DNA of 37,694 nucleotides, from assembly GCA_021803575.1 (NCBI GenBank), contig JAJZLH010000040.1, positions 1 to 37,694 of the forward strand, in the 5' to 3' direction. Under the pieces are notes generated by a model. That model did no database searches. It was not told where the DNA came from and saw nothing but the letters and a program-made list of their open reading frames with translations. Both the position numbers and the translations under genes were made by a program. Every line of letters begins with the position of its first letter. Position 1 is the first letter of the stretch. Shown here in pieces: positions 22,229 to 33,784 of the stretch. The stretch comes from Bacillota bacterium. GTDB lineage: Bacteria; Bacillota; Sulfobacillia; JAJZYS01; JAJZLH01.

Positions 22229-22288
22229 GCATGGCATAGGGACCTGGGCTCCGGTATCCTGGACCAGGGATGAGCGGGAGGGGACGGC

Positions 22289-24726
<2,438 letters not shown>

Positions 24727-24730
<4 letters not shown>

Positions 24731-25104
24731 GCCGCTGGGTGCGGCTGGTCGAGGCGCCGACCGGCCGCCTGCTGCACCCCCGGGTCCGGCTGGCGAGTAC
24801 CTTCTGGGGGCGGTTTTGGGGCTGGATGGGGCATGAGGTGGGACCCTCTGACGCCTTGCTCCTGCTCCACACCCCGGCTGTTCACACCATGTTCATGCGG
24901 GTGCCGATCGACGTCGTGATGCTCGACCGGGCGGGCCGCGTCCTGGCTGTGCGCCAGGCGGCCCGGCCGTGGCGGCTGGTTCGGTCGGCCGCTGGTGCCA
25001 GACACGCCCTGGAACTGTCCCCAGGCGCAGCTGAGCGGCTGGGCATCCGGCCGGGCCTGGAGCTGGCCTGGGCCGAGCCGGCGGGTCCGGCCAGCCCATC
25101 CTGA
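24727..25104 (+). CDS. DUF192 domain-containing protein
   Basis: [56 protein letters not shown]. Confidence 0.85.
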
Positions 25105-25178
25105 ACCGGCCGCCGAGAGGAGCCGGATGTGCTAGCATAGGTGCGATCTAAGCTTCCGCCAACGGGGAGATACACCGC

Positions 25179-26063
25179 ATGGACGAGCAGGGAACGTTTC
25201 GGGTCAAGGCCGGTCTCGCTGAGATGCTCAAGGGCGGCGTGATCATGGACGTCACCACCGCCGAGCAGGCCCGGATCGCCGAAGCGGCCGGAGCCTGCGC
25301 CGTGATGGCGCTGGAGCGGGTGCCGGCCGACATCCGGGCGGCGGGCGGGGTGGCGCGCATGGCCGACCCGGTGCGGGTGAAGGAGATTATGGCGGCCGTC
25401 ACCATTCCGGTCATGGCCAAGGTGCGCATCGGCCACTTCGTGGAGGCGCAGATTTTGGAGGCACTGGCCGTCGACTACATCGACGAGAGCGAGGTGCTCA
25501 CCCCCGCCGACGACACCTACCACATCGACAAGTGGAAGTTCACCGTGCCCTTCGTCTGCGGCGCCAGGAACCTGGGCGAGGCGCTGCGTCGTGTGGCCGA
25601 GGGCGCGGCCATGATCCGGACCAAGGGCGAGCCGGGCACCGGCAACGTGGTGGAGGCGGTCCGCCATCAGCGCCTGATGCAGCAGCAGATCCGGCAGGCG
25701 GTGGCCACGCCCGAGGATGAGCTCCCGGTCTACGCCAAGGAGCTGGGCGTGCCGCTCGACCTCTTGAAGGCGGTGCACGACACCGGCAAGCTGCCGGTCG
25801 TGAACTTCGCCGCCGGCGGCATCGCCACACCCGCCGACGCCGCGCTGATGATGCAGCTCGGCTCCGATGGCATCTTCGTCGGCTCCGGTGTGTTCAAGTC
25901 GGAGGACCCGGAGGCAACCGCCCGCGCCGTGGTGCGGGCCACCACCCACTACCGGGACGCCGCCGTGCTGGCCGAGGTGTCGGAGCACCTGGGCGAGCCG
26001 ATGCGCGGCCTCGAGATCTCCAGGCTGGGGCCGGACGACCGCATGCAGGACCGCACCCAGTGA
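25179..26063 (+). CDS. pdxS: pyridoxal 5'-phosphate synthase lyase subunit PdxS
   Basis: [60 protein letters not shown]. Confidence 0.98.
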   Translation: MDEQGTFRVKAGLAEMLKGGVIMDVTTAEQARIAEAAGACAVMALERVPADIRAAGGVARMADPVRVKEIMAAVTIPVMAKVRIGHFVEAQILEALAVDYIDESEVLTPADDTYHIDKWKFTVPFVCGARNLGEALRRVAEGAAMIRTKGEPGTGNVVEAVRHQRLMQQQIRQAVATPEDELPVYAKELGVPLDLLKAVHDTGKLPVVNFAAGGIATPADAALMMQLGSDGIFVGSGVFKSEDPEATARAVVRATTHYRDAAVLAEVSEHLGEPMRGLEISRLGPDDRMQDRTQ

Positions 26064-26638
26064 GGATCGGTGTCCTGGCCCTGCAAGGGGCCTTCCGGGA
26101 GCACATCCAGGCCCTGGCCCGACTCGGTGTCGAGGGCAGGGAAGTGCGCACCGTCAAGGACCTGGCCGATGTGCAGGCGCTGATCCTGCCCGGCGGCGAG
26201 TCGACCACCATCGGCATGCTGATGGAGGAGTACGGCCTGATCGATGCGATCCGGGAGAGCGAACTGCCGCTGTTTGGCACCTGCGCAGGCATGATCGTGC
26301 TGGCCCGGGACATCCTGGGCTCATCTCAGCCCAGGCTTGGCCTGATGGACATGGCGGTGGACCGCAATCACTACGGCCGCCAGCGCGAGAGCTTTGAGAC
26401 GGAGATTGAGGTCACGGGCCTGCCGGACGGGGTGCGCGGCGTGTTCATCCGGGCGCCGGTGGTGACGCGCACCGGACCTGGCGTCGAGATCCTGGCCCGG
26501 CACCAGGGCGAGGTGGTGCTCTGCCAAGAGGGCCGGTGCCTGGCGGCCGCCTTCCACCCTGAACTCACCGCGGACACCCGGCTGCACCGCATGTTCCTGG
26601 ACCGCTTCGTGACCAAGGCCCCATCCCACCACCGCTGA
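26060..26638 (+). CDS. pdxT: pyridoxal 5'-phosphate synthase glutaminase subunit PdxT
   Basis: [61 protein letters not shown]. Confidence 0.97.
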   Translation: MRIGVLALQGAFREHIQALARLGVEGREVRTVKDLADVQALILPGGESTTIGMLMEEYGLIDAIRESELPLFGTCAGMIVLARDILGSSQPRLGLMDMAVDRNHYGRQRESFETEIEVTGLPDGVRGVFIRAPVVTRTGPGVEILARHQGEVVLCQEGRCLAAAFHPELTADTRLHRMFLDRFVTKAPSHHR

Positions 26639-26688
26639 CCTGAATCGCAGCGGCAGCGACGGCGTGGGGGCCCAGGCTCCGCCTGCCG

Positions 26689-27771
26689 CTAGCGGACGAG
26701 GAGGCGAAGCGCCACGGTCACGGCCACGATGGCCGGAATCACCAGCCACGCCAGCCAATGGCCGAAGTTGAGCGTCCAACCGATGCCGAAGCGCTTGGGC
26801 ACGAGGATGGCGGGGTCGTTGGGGTTGAAGTAGAGCATGCCGCCCTTCCACAGGCGGTCATCGTCGCGGGCGACAAGCCCGGTGGGCGCCTCGCTCGGTG
26901 CCGCAAGCCGCACCCCCTCCTGGCCCATCCGGTAGCTGACGATGACCAGGATGGCGGCGGCCACCAGCGGGATCAGGATGAGGACGATGCGCAGGGGGGG
27001 ACCCGCCTGCAGGATGCGCCACACCGTGAGGCCGGAGGCGAGCAGCATCAGATTCACGGCGGCGGCGAGCAGCAGGATCAGCCGGATCATGCGGGCCCGG
27101 AACTGCCAGCTGCGCTCGAGGGAAGCTCCCGGCTGGGCCGGGTTGATCTGGCGGGGGCTCCGCCAGCTGAGCCAGGAGGCGGCGGTGATCAGGCCGGTGA
27201 CCAGCAGTTGCAGCCAGACCGGGAACAAGGCACTGGCCCAGCTCTTGGCCGCGTACCGGGTGGGCTGGCCGAGCAGGCTGAAGTGAACGGGGATCAGCGC
27301 CGGCAGAGCCCGGTAGCTGGCGATGCCGATGACCAGGGTCAGGACCAGAAGCACCACAGCGGGCGCTAGGTACAGCCAGGGGAAGGCGCCTTGGCCCAGG
27401 TCGGGGTCGGTGGCCGCCGCCGTGCCCTGGCGGAGGCCCTGAAACCACTGTCCAGCCTGTTTGGCGTCCAGGACCTGGTGCCTGGCGATCAGGTAGTTGA
27501 CAAAGAAGAGGGCCAGGAACAGGAGCTGGGGACCGGCCAGGCCGACCTTGGGCCAGGGCACCGCAAGGAGCAGGACCAGGCCAGTTGCGAGGCTGATGGC
27601 CAGGCCCAGCCGATAGTTGCGGGTGGCTGCGACGACGGCGGGATCGCTGCGGCGTTCCGGCGGGATGCGCACGCCAAAGGCGATCGAGGGGTCCGTCACC
27701 TGGGGCAGGAACCACAGGCCCAGCGCAGAGGCCACCATCACGGCGGCCAGGATCGCGTCCGGGATCGGCAT
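26689..27771 (-). CDS. DUF1648 domain membrane protein (with DUF5808-like C-terminal segment)
   Basis: Multi-TM; ALIPVHFSLLGQPTRYAAKSW is DUF1648-like; KGGMLYFNPNDPAILVPKRFGIGWTLNFGHWLAW. Confidence 0.75.
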   Translation of the reverse strand: MPIPDAILAAVMVASALGLWFLPQVTDPSIAFGVRIPPERRSDPAVVAATRNYRLGLAISLATGLVLLLAVPWPKVGLAGPQLLFLALFFVNYLIARHQVLDAKQAGQWFQGLRQGTAAATDPDLGQGAFPWLYLAPAVVLLVLTLVIGIASYRALPALIPVHFSLLGQPTRYAAKSWASALFPVWLQLLVTGLITAASWLSWRSPRQINPAQPGASLERSWQFRARMIRLILLLAAAVNLMLLASGLTVWRILQAGPPLRIVLILIPLVAAAILVIVSYRMGQEGVRLAAPSEAPTGLVARDDDRLWKGGMLYFNPNDPAILVPKRFGIGWTLNFGHWLAWLVIPAIVAVTVALRLLVR

Positions 27772-27784
27772 AGCGGTGTCTCCT

Positions 27785-28168
27785 TTACAGTGGCGGCTGG
27801 GAGAGATCGGCGACCGCCTGCTGGCAGAGCTCGGTGATCAGGTCCGGTGTGAGCCCGCCAGCGAGACCCTCGGCCACCAGGCGACGCAGCTCGGCGCCGA
27901 AGCGGTCGCTGAGTGCTGGGGAGGGCGGAGGCAGGGCCAGCACCCGCGCCCCGTTGTGGCGCTCCAGGCTGATCAGTCCGGCCTCTGCCAGCATCACGTA
28001 CGCCCGGCGCACGGTGTGCAGGTTGACCGAGAGGTCGGCTGCCAGGCGGCGCACGGTGGGCAGCCGGCTGCCGGGCGAGAGCCGGCGGCCGGCTAGTGCC
28101 CCGATCAGCTGGTCGTAGATCTGCCGGTACAGGGGGCGGCCCTTGCTGTGGTCCAGAAGCAGAATCAT
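27785..28168 (-). CDS. short GntR (YtrA-like) transcriptional regulator
   Basis: GRPLYRQIYDQLIGALAGRRLSPGSRLPTVRRLAADLSVNLHTVRRAYVMLAEAGLI; start ATG at 28168. Confidence 0.9.
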   Translation of the reverse strand: MILLLDHSKGRPLYRQIYDQLIGALAGRRLSPGSRLPTVRRLAADLSVNLHTVRRAYVMLAEAGLISLERHNGARVLALPPPSPALSDRFGAELRRLVAEGLAGGLTPDLITELCQQAVADLSQPPL

Positions 28169-28184
28169 GCCTATCACCACGATT

Positions 28185-28213
28185 GATATAGCAGACATAT
28201 AACAAAGTGGCAA
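28185..28213 (-). promoter_or_regulatory. putative gntR promoter
   Basis: Minus strand TTGCCA (28213-28208), 17 nt, TGC-TATATC (28190-28185). Confidence 0.5.
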
Positions 28214-28220
28214 GCAGCGA

Positions 28221-28249
28221 TTGACAGCGCTTGGGAGGTCTGCTAGCGT
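28221..28249 (+). promoter_or_regulatory. putative promoter of the serS T-box transcript
   Basis: TTGACA (28221-28226), 17 nt, TGC-TAGCGT (28244-28249). Confidence 0.6.
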
Positions 28250-28255
28250 CAGCGC

Positions 28256-28465
28256 CACGATGACGGAGCCAGCCCCTGATCAGCCAGAAGAGACGCCACG
28301 GTCGGTGCGAGTGGCGAGGCAGCAGGCGGCGATCCACTCCCGAGGCCCTGGCGACGAGTCAGGCGCGGGCCGGCGTTAGCGGCGTCAAGTGGGTCCCTAG
28401 GGACCAACTAGGGTGGCACCACGAGCCAGAGCGACTCGTCCCTAACCGGGACGGTCGCTGTTTTC
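28256..28465 (+). promoter_or_regulatory. T-box leader (Ser) upstream of serS
   Basis: T-box AGGGTGGCACCACG at 28410-28423; terminator stem AGCGAC..GTCCC-taacc-GGGAC..GTCGCT then GTTTTC at 28430-28465; candidate UCC specifier at 28333-28335; precedes serS. Confidence 0.88.
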
Positions 28466-28487
28466 ATTGCTGGGAGGAGGGGCGGCC

Positions 28488-29756
28488 GTGCACGATCTGA
28501 GGGACATCCGCCAGGATCCGGAGCGCTACCGGCTGGGCGTGGCGCGTAAGGGCGGTGCACCGGCCGCGATCGACCAGCTGCTCGCCCTGGATGTGAGAAG
28601 GCGCGAGATCCTCCAGCGGGTGGAGGGGCTGCGGGCGGAGAGGAACCGGGCCAGCGAGGCAATCGCCGCCCAGCGGCGAGCCGGTGGCAGTGTGGAGGAA
28701 GCGGCACAGAGCGCGGCCCGGGGGCTGGGTGTGTCGATTCAAGAGGCGGAGGCGGCGCTGGCCGAACTGGAGCCGGAGATCAGCCGCATCCTCGGCGAAC
28801 TGCCCAACATTCCGGCCGATGAGGTGCCCGACGGCGACGAGAGCCAGAACCTGGAGGTGCGGCGCTGGGGCGCCCAGCCGGCCTTCATTTCTGAGCCAAG
28901 GCCGCACTGGGAGGTCGGGGTCGAGCTTGGCATCGTCGACTTCGAGAGGGCCGGCAAGGTGAGCGGTCCCCGCTTCGCCTTCTTGAAAGGAGACGGCGCG
29001 CGCCTGGAGCGGGCCCTGATCGACTTCATGCTGGACCTGCACACGCAGAAGCACGGCTACACGGAGATCTGGCCGCCGCTTCTGGTCAACGCCGACAGCG
29101 CCTTCGGCACCGGCCAGCTGCCGAAGTTCGGACAGGACATGTTCCAGACCACAGACGGCTACTACCTGATCCCGACCGCCGAGGTGCCGGTGACCAACCT
29201 GCACCGGGGCGAGATCCTGGCCGAAGACGCCTTGCCCATTCGCTACTGCGCCTACACGCCGTGCTTCCGCTCCGAGGCTGGCTCAGCCGGACGGGACACC
29301 AGAGGCCTGATCCGCAATCACCAGTTCAATAAGGTGGAGCTGGTGAAGTTTTGCACGTCCGAGCGCTCGGACCTTGAACTGGAGTCCTTGCGCCTCGACT
29401 GCGAGTCGGTGCTGGAGGCCCTGGAGCTGCCCTACCGCACGGTGGTGGTGGCCACCGGCGAGATGACCTTTGCCAACACCAAGCAGTACGACCTGGAGGT
29501 GTGGTTCCCGGCCCAGGGCACCTACCGGGAGATCTCGTCATGCAGCAATTTCGGCGCCTTCCAGGCCCGGCGGGCCAACATCCGCTACCGCACCGCCGAT
29601 GGCGAGGTGCGTCACGCCCATACCCTGAATGGATCCGGCCTGGCCGTGGGCAGGACGTTTGCCGCCATCTTGGAGAACTACCAGCAGCCAGACGGCAGCG
29701 TGCGGCTGCCGGCGGCGCTCGGGCCCTATCTGGGCGGTCAGAGCGAGATCCGGTAA
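28488..29756 (+). CDS. serS: seryl-tRNA synthetase
   Basis: [15 protein letters not shown]; class II motifs [74 protein letters not shown] 28488 behind GGGAGGAGGGG. Confidence 0.97.
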   Translation: MHDLRDIRQDPERYRLGVARKGGAPAAIDQLLALDVRRREILQRVEGLRAERNRASEAIAAQRRAGGSVEEAAQSAARGLGVSIQEAEAALAELEPEISRILGELPNIPADEVPDGDESQNLEVRRWGAQPAFISEPRPHWEVGVELGIVDFERAGKVSGPRFAFLKGDGARLERALIDFMLDLHTQKHGYTEIWPPLLVNADSAFGTGQLPKFGQDMFQTTDGYYLIPTAEVPVTNLHRGEILAEDALPIRYCAYTPCFRSEAGSAGRDTRGLIRNHQFNKVELVKFCTSERSDLELESLRLDCESVLEALELPYRTVVVATGEMTFANTKQYDLEVWFPAQGTYREISSCSNFGAFQARRANIRYRTADGEVRHAHTLNGSGLAVGRTFAAILENYQQPDGSVRLPAALGPYLGGQSEIR

Positions 29757-29768
29757 GGCGCACCGTTG

Positions 29769-29856
29769 GGAGGGGTGGCCGAGTGGCCGAAGGCGGCGGT
29801 CTTGAAAACCGCTAGGGCGAAAGTCCTCGTGGGTTCGAATCCCACCCCCTCCGCCA
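29769..29856 (+). tRNA. tRNA-Ser(TGA)
   Basis: GGAGGGG...CCCCTCC-G-CCA acceptor, loop CTTGAAA, long variable arm, GGTTCGAATCCC T arm, encoded CCA. Confidence 0.95.
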
Positions 29857-29937
29857 ACACCAGTTCCGGTTCGGGAAGGGGATCTGCCGGACGCACTCGG
29901 AACAGGCCCTGGGGAAGCCGCTAGGGAGGCGAGGCGG

Positions 29938-31506
29938 GTGGAAGTCACACAGAGTCCGATCCGGTTCCTGACCGAGAGCGAGCGCCTCCATGCCAGCAAG
30001 GAGGCTGTGGTCTGCAAGGGCGAGCGGCTCACATACCAGCGCCTGGGCGAACGGGTTCGCCGCGCCGCCGCCGCCCTGAGCGCGCTGGGAGTGGTCAAGG
30101 GCGACCGGGTGGCGTACCTGGGATTGAACTGTCACCGACTGGTTGAACTCTACTACGCCGTGCCTGGCCTGGGAGCCATTCTCAGCCCGCTCAACGTCCG
30201 GCTCACCCAGCCCGAGCTGGAGTTCATCCTGGGCGACCTAGGCGCCAAACTCCTGATCACAGACAGCGCCCTGGCACCTCTGGCCGGCCGGCTGGAAGGC
30301 GCGCTGGGCGGCCGGGTGATCTGCCTCGACGGCCAGGACCACCCCGCCCACTGGCTGGACTACGAAACGCTCCTGGCCGCTGCCGAGCCGACTGACCAGC
30401 TGGGCAGCACCATTTCCGAGTCGGACGTCGCCGAGATCTTCTACACCTCGGGTACCACCGGCCGGCCGAAGGGCGTCATGCTCACCCACCGCAATCTGTA
30501 CAGCCATGCACTGGGCGTCGCCATCTCGCTGCCGGTCAGACCGGACGAGGTTCAGCTGGTGGGCACGGTGCCGCTCTTCCACGTCAACGGCTGGGGGGCG
30601 CCGCACTACATCGTGGCCATGGGTGCGACCCAGGTGGTGACGGCCCGCTTCGACGTCGAGGAGTTCTTCCGTCTGGTCAAGGCGGAGCGGGTGACCCTGG
30701 CCATGATGGTGCCGAGCATGTTGGCGGCCCTGTTGGTTGCGGCGCCCGCCCACCAGGGCGAGCTGGACGCCCTCGAGCACATCATGATCGGCGGCGCGCC
30801 GCCGCCGCCGACCCTGATCCGGGCCGCCCGCCACGATCTAGGGGTGCGCTGCACGGTCGGCTACGGACTGTCTGAAACCAGCCCGGTGCTGACCATCGCC
30901 AACGTGACCCCCGAACTGTCCGGCCTGCCGCTCGACGAGCAGGACGAGTTCAGGGCCCGCACCGGCATTCCCATCATCGGCGTCGAGGTGCGGGTGATGG
31001 ATCAGGACGGCCACGAGGTGGCCTGGGACGATGAGACCATCGGTGAGATCTGGGCCAGGGCGGACAGCGTCAGCCCCGGCTACTGGAACCGGCCGGCTGA
31101 GACGGCCGAGGTGTTCATCGACGGCTGGTTCCACACCGGCGACATGGCGGTGGTGAATCGCCATGGCTACCTGCAAATCGTCGACCGCAAGAAGGACATC
31201 ATCATCAGCGGCGGCGAGAATATCAGCTCGGTCGAGGTGGAGAACGCCCTCTACAGCCATCCGGCTGTGCTGGAGGCAGCGGTGGTGGCGGTCCCGGACG
31301 AGAAGTGGGGAGAGGTGCCCTACGCCTTCGTCGCCCTGAAACCCCAGGCCACGGCGTCGGCAGAAGAGCTGATCGCCCACTTGCGCGGTCGGCTGGCCGG
31401 CTTCAAGATTCCAAGGAACATCGAGTTCCGCCCGGAGCTGCCCAAGACCGGCACGGGCAAGGTGATGAAGCAGGAGCTCAGACGGCCCTTCTGGCCTGGC
31501 CGCTGA
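29938..31506 (+). CDS. AMP-dependent synthetase / long-chain acyl-CoA ligase
   Basis: IFYTSGTTGRPKGVMLTHRN, GYGLSETSPVL, GWFHTGDMAVVNRHGYLQIVDRKKDIIISGGENISSVEVE, PKTGTGKVMKQELR. Confidence 0.95.
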   Translation: MEVTQSPIRFLTESERLHASKEAVVCKGERLTYQRLGERVRRAAAALSALGVVKGDRVAYLGLNCHRLVELYYAVPGLGAILSPLNVRLTQPELEFILGDLGAKLLITDSALAPLAGRLEGALGGRVICLDGQDHPAHWLDYETLLAAAEPTDQLGSTISESDVAEIFYTSGTTGRPKGVMLTHRNLYSHALGVAISLPVRPDEVQLVGTVPLFHVNGWGAPHYIVAMGATQVVTARFDVEEFFRLVKAERVTLAMMVPSMLAALLVAAPAHQGELDALEHIMIGGAPPPPTLIRAARHDLGVRCTVGYGLSETSPVLTIANVTPELSGLPLDEQDEFRARTGIPIIGVEVRVMDQDGHEVAWDDETIGEIWARADSVSPGYWNRPAETAEVFIDGWFHTGDMAVVNRHGYLQIVDRKKDIIISGGENISSVEVENALYSHPAVLEAAVVAVPDEKWGEVPYAFVALKPQATASAEELIAHLRGRLAGFKIPRNIEFRPELPKTGTGKVMKQELRRPFWPGR

Positions 31507-31536
31507 GCCGACAGACTGCCGAGGGGAGCTTGGGAC

Positions 31537-32346
31537 GTGGGGCCATTGAGCTTCGGGCAGGTGCTGGATGCCACCTGGGCCATCTACCGCAGAGGGTTCC
31601 CCAGTTTTGTGGCGGTCGGGCTCCTCAGCCAGGTGCCCTATGTGGTGCTAGTCGCCCTGACCGGACTCCTGGTCGGCGGTGCCTCTCCGCTGGGAGCCCT
31701 CGCCCTGGTCGCTGTGTTCGGCTTTTTGGCCGGCGTGCTGCTGCAGGCCGCCTCCATCCGCCTGGCCGACTCCTTCTACGCAGGCCATCCCACCACGGCG
31801 CTGCAGTCCGTGGAGCAGGTGGCGCCCATTCTCTTGCCGCTGATCGCACTGACCCTTCTGCTCGGGGTAGGGACCAGCATCCTGACCATCTTTCTGATCA
31901 TCCCGGGCCTCATCTTCTACTTCCGCTTCGTGCTGGCCATCCCCGCCCTGGTGATCGGCCGAGACACCCTGTGGGGCTCTTTTGGTGATGCGTTCAGACT
32001 GTCCCGAGGTGCCTTCTGGCGCATCTTCGGCGCCAGCGTCATCTTCGGGCTGGCGATCGCCGTGGTGGACGGCCTGATCAGCCTCGTCGTCGGCCATGCC
32101 GGACTGTCCGGCTCCCCGCAGGCGACGTACGTCCTGACACCGACCATCGGCGGCTACTTCGGGTCACTGGGCCCAGGGCTGGTGGGCGGCGCCGCAGTCA
32201 GCGCTGTCACCGGGTCCGTCATCCCCATCCTGCTCACGGTGCTCTACCATGATCGGAAGGCAGCACAGACACCGAAGGAGCCAATGGGCTTCATGCGTGG
32301 GCCGTCGGAAGTGGTGCCGCCGGCGGGAGAGGCACGGCCGGAATGA
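31537..32346 (+). CDS. multi-pass membrane protein of unknown function
   Basis: LSFGQVLDATWAIYRRGFPSFVAVGLLSQVPYVVLVAL... several hydrophobic helices; resembles glycerophosphoryl-diester-phosphodiesterase membrane-domain/YciC-like proteins. Confidence 0.65.
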   Translation: MGPLSFGQVLDATWAIYRRGFPSFVAVGLLSQVPYVVLVALTGLLVGGASPLGALALVAVFGFLAGVLLQAASIRLADSFYAGHPTTALQSVEQVAPILLPLIALTLLLGVGTSILTIFLIIPGLIFYFRFVLAIPALVIGRDTLWGSFGDAFRLSRGAFWRIFGASVIFGLAIAVVDGLISLVVGHAGLSGSPQATYVLTPTIGGYFGSLGPGLVGGAAVSAVTGSVIPILLTVLYHDRKAAQTPKEPMGFMRGPSEVVPPAGEARPE

Positions 32347-32416
32347 CCGCTTGTGAAGCGGCCTCCCCAGCCGGACGGCGGAACCTGCGCGCTGGCCACG
32401 GCACGCTTCGCTTCGC

Positions 32417-32422
32417 TATAAT
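32417..32422 (+). promoter_or_regulatory. -10 element upstream of tRNA-Ser(GCT)
   Basis: Consensus TATAAT about 13 nt before the tRNA; -35 weak. Confidence 0.5.
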
Positions 32423-32434
32423 GGGAGATCCTGC

Positions 32435-32528
32435 GGAGGGATACCCAAGTGGCTGAAGGGGCGGTCCTGCTAAGACTGTAGGGGGCACAAAATGCCCCGC
32501 GAGGGTTCAAATCCCTCTCCCTCCGCCA
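32435..32528 (+). tRNA. tRNA-Ser(GCT)
   Basis: GGAGGGA...TCCCTCC-G-CCA, loop CTGCTAA, long variable arm. Confidence 0.95.
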
Positions 32529-32603
32529 GCCAGCCAACTCCCCGCACCGGCGCGGCTCCGGCCGTGAAATCGGGCGGGGAATGTGCTATCCTAGCGGCCT
32601 GAA

Positions 32604-32679
32604 GCGCCCATAGCTCAGTGGATAGAGCGCGTGGCTACGGACCACGAGGTCGAGGGTTCAAATCCTTCTGGGCGCGCCA
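32604..32679 (+). tRNA. tRNA-Arg(ACG)
   Basis: GCGCCCA...TGGGCGC-G-CCA, loop CTACGGA, anticodon ACG. Confidence 0.95.
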
Positions 32680-32685
32680 GCCTTC

Positions 32686-32764
32686 GCCCCTGTAGCTCAG
32701 GTGGATAGAGCGGGGGTTTCCTAAACCCTGTCTGTCGGGGGTTCGAGTCCCTCCAGGGGCGCCA
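32686..32764 (+). tRNA. tRNA-Arg(CCT)
   Basis: GCCCCTG...CAGGGGC-G-CCA, loop TTCCTAA, anticodon CCT. Confidence 0.92.
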
Positions 32765-32765
32765 A

Positions 32766-33239
32766 TTGCGACGAGTGGGGGCGGCGCTTGCGCACAGGCA
32801 CTTTCTGCAGCAGGCTCTGGCCGAGGCGGAAGTCGCCCTCTCCATGGGCGAGGTGCCAGTGGGCGCCGTCGTGGTGCAAGACGGCGCCGTGGTGGCCCGG
32901 GCCCACAATCTCCGCCAGACCCTGCACGACCCCACCGCCCACGCCGAGATCCTGGCGCTGAGGGCCGCCGCTCGGGAGCTGGAGGACTGGCGCCTGGCTG
33001 AGGCTACCATCTACGTCACGCTGGAGCCGTGTCTGATGTGTGCGGCGGCGATCGCCGAGGCCCGGCTGAAGCAGGTGGTGTTCGCCGCCTACGACCCGGA
33101 GCGCGGAGCGTTGGGCTCTCGCCAGCACGTGCTGGGGGAGGGCCTGGAGGCCAGGCGCACCGAGGTGCTGGGGGGATTGATGGAGGAGGAAGCAAGTGCC
33201 CTCTTGAAGAGGTTTTTCCTGTCGAGGAGGGATGTCTGA
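32766..33239 (+). CDS. tadA: tRNA-specific adenosine deaminase TadA
   Basis: FLQQALAEAEVALSMGEVPVGAVVV, PTAHAEILAL (HAE) and LEPCLMCAAAI (PCxxC); start TTG 32766 or GTG 32775. Confidence 0.95.
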   Translation: MRRVGAALAHRHFLQQALAEAEVALSMGEVPVGAVVVQDGAVVARAHNLRQTLHDPTAHAEILALRAAARELEDWRLAEATIYVTLEPCLMCAAAIAEARLKQVVFAAYDPERGALGSRQHVLGEGLEARRTEVLGGLMEEEASALLKRFFLSRRDV

Positions 33240-33319
33240 GCGGTTGAAAGAGCCGCACTCGAAATGCGGTAGACGGGCACAAACCCGTCTCGTGGGTTCG
33301 AATCCCACTCCCTCCGCCA
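33226..33319 (+). tRNA. tRNA-Ser(CGA)
   Basis: GGAGGGA...TCCCTCC-G-CCA, anticodon CGA in ACTCGAAAT, long variable arm; overlaps the 3' end of tadA. Confidence 0.95.
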
Positions 33320-33329
33320 TCACTGTTTT

Positions 33330-33430
<101 letters not shown>

Positions 33431-33436
33431 CGCTTT

Positions 33437-33704
33437 GGCCGTGCTAGACGGGGAGGTAGCGGTGCCCTCTACCCGCAATCCGCTACAGCGGGGTTGAATC
33501 CCGGCCCCCGGCCCCGGCTCTCATTGCACACCACCCAACGACCCGTTGACGGTTCGGCCCTGCGCGACGCGGACCTCTGAACCCCGTCAGGCCCGGAAGG
33601 GAGCAGCGGTAAGGAGCGAATGCGAGTGCCGCAGGTCCCCCGGGCCAGAGGGAAGGCGGGCGGTCCCCCGGTGGGAGGCGGCGGTCAAAGGCCGGTGCAC
33701 GGCC
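33437..33704 (+). ncRNA. ffs: signal recognition particle RNA (large, Bacillus-type)
   Basis: Alu-domain-like GCCGTGCTAGACGGGGAGGTAGCGGTGCCCT..CCCGCAATCCGCT and S-domain GTCAGGCCCGGAAGGGAGCAGCGGTAA; GTGCCGCAGG; ends near GGTGCACGGCC. Confidence 0.92.
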
Positions 33705-33715
33705 GCCCAATTGGG

Positions 33716-33743
33716 AAGGGGGAAGCCGACCGGCTTCCCCCTT
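33716..33743 (+). terminator. hairpin after SRP RNA
   Basis: AAGGGGGAAGCC-GACC-GGCTTCCCCCTT, 12-bp stem. Confidence 0.7.
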
Positions 33744-33784
33744 CACGTCGGAGCCCGGACCAGCTGGGAAGGAGGGCACCAGAA

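Noticed and set aside
33437-33704. Possible additional tRNA or riboswitch after tRNA-Ser(GGA)
   Set aside because: Sequence matches conserved SRP RNA Alu and S-domain motifs instead.
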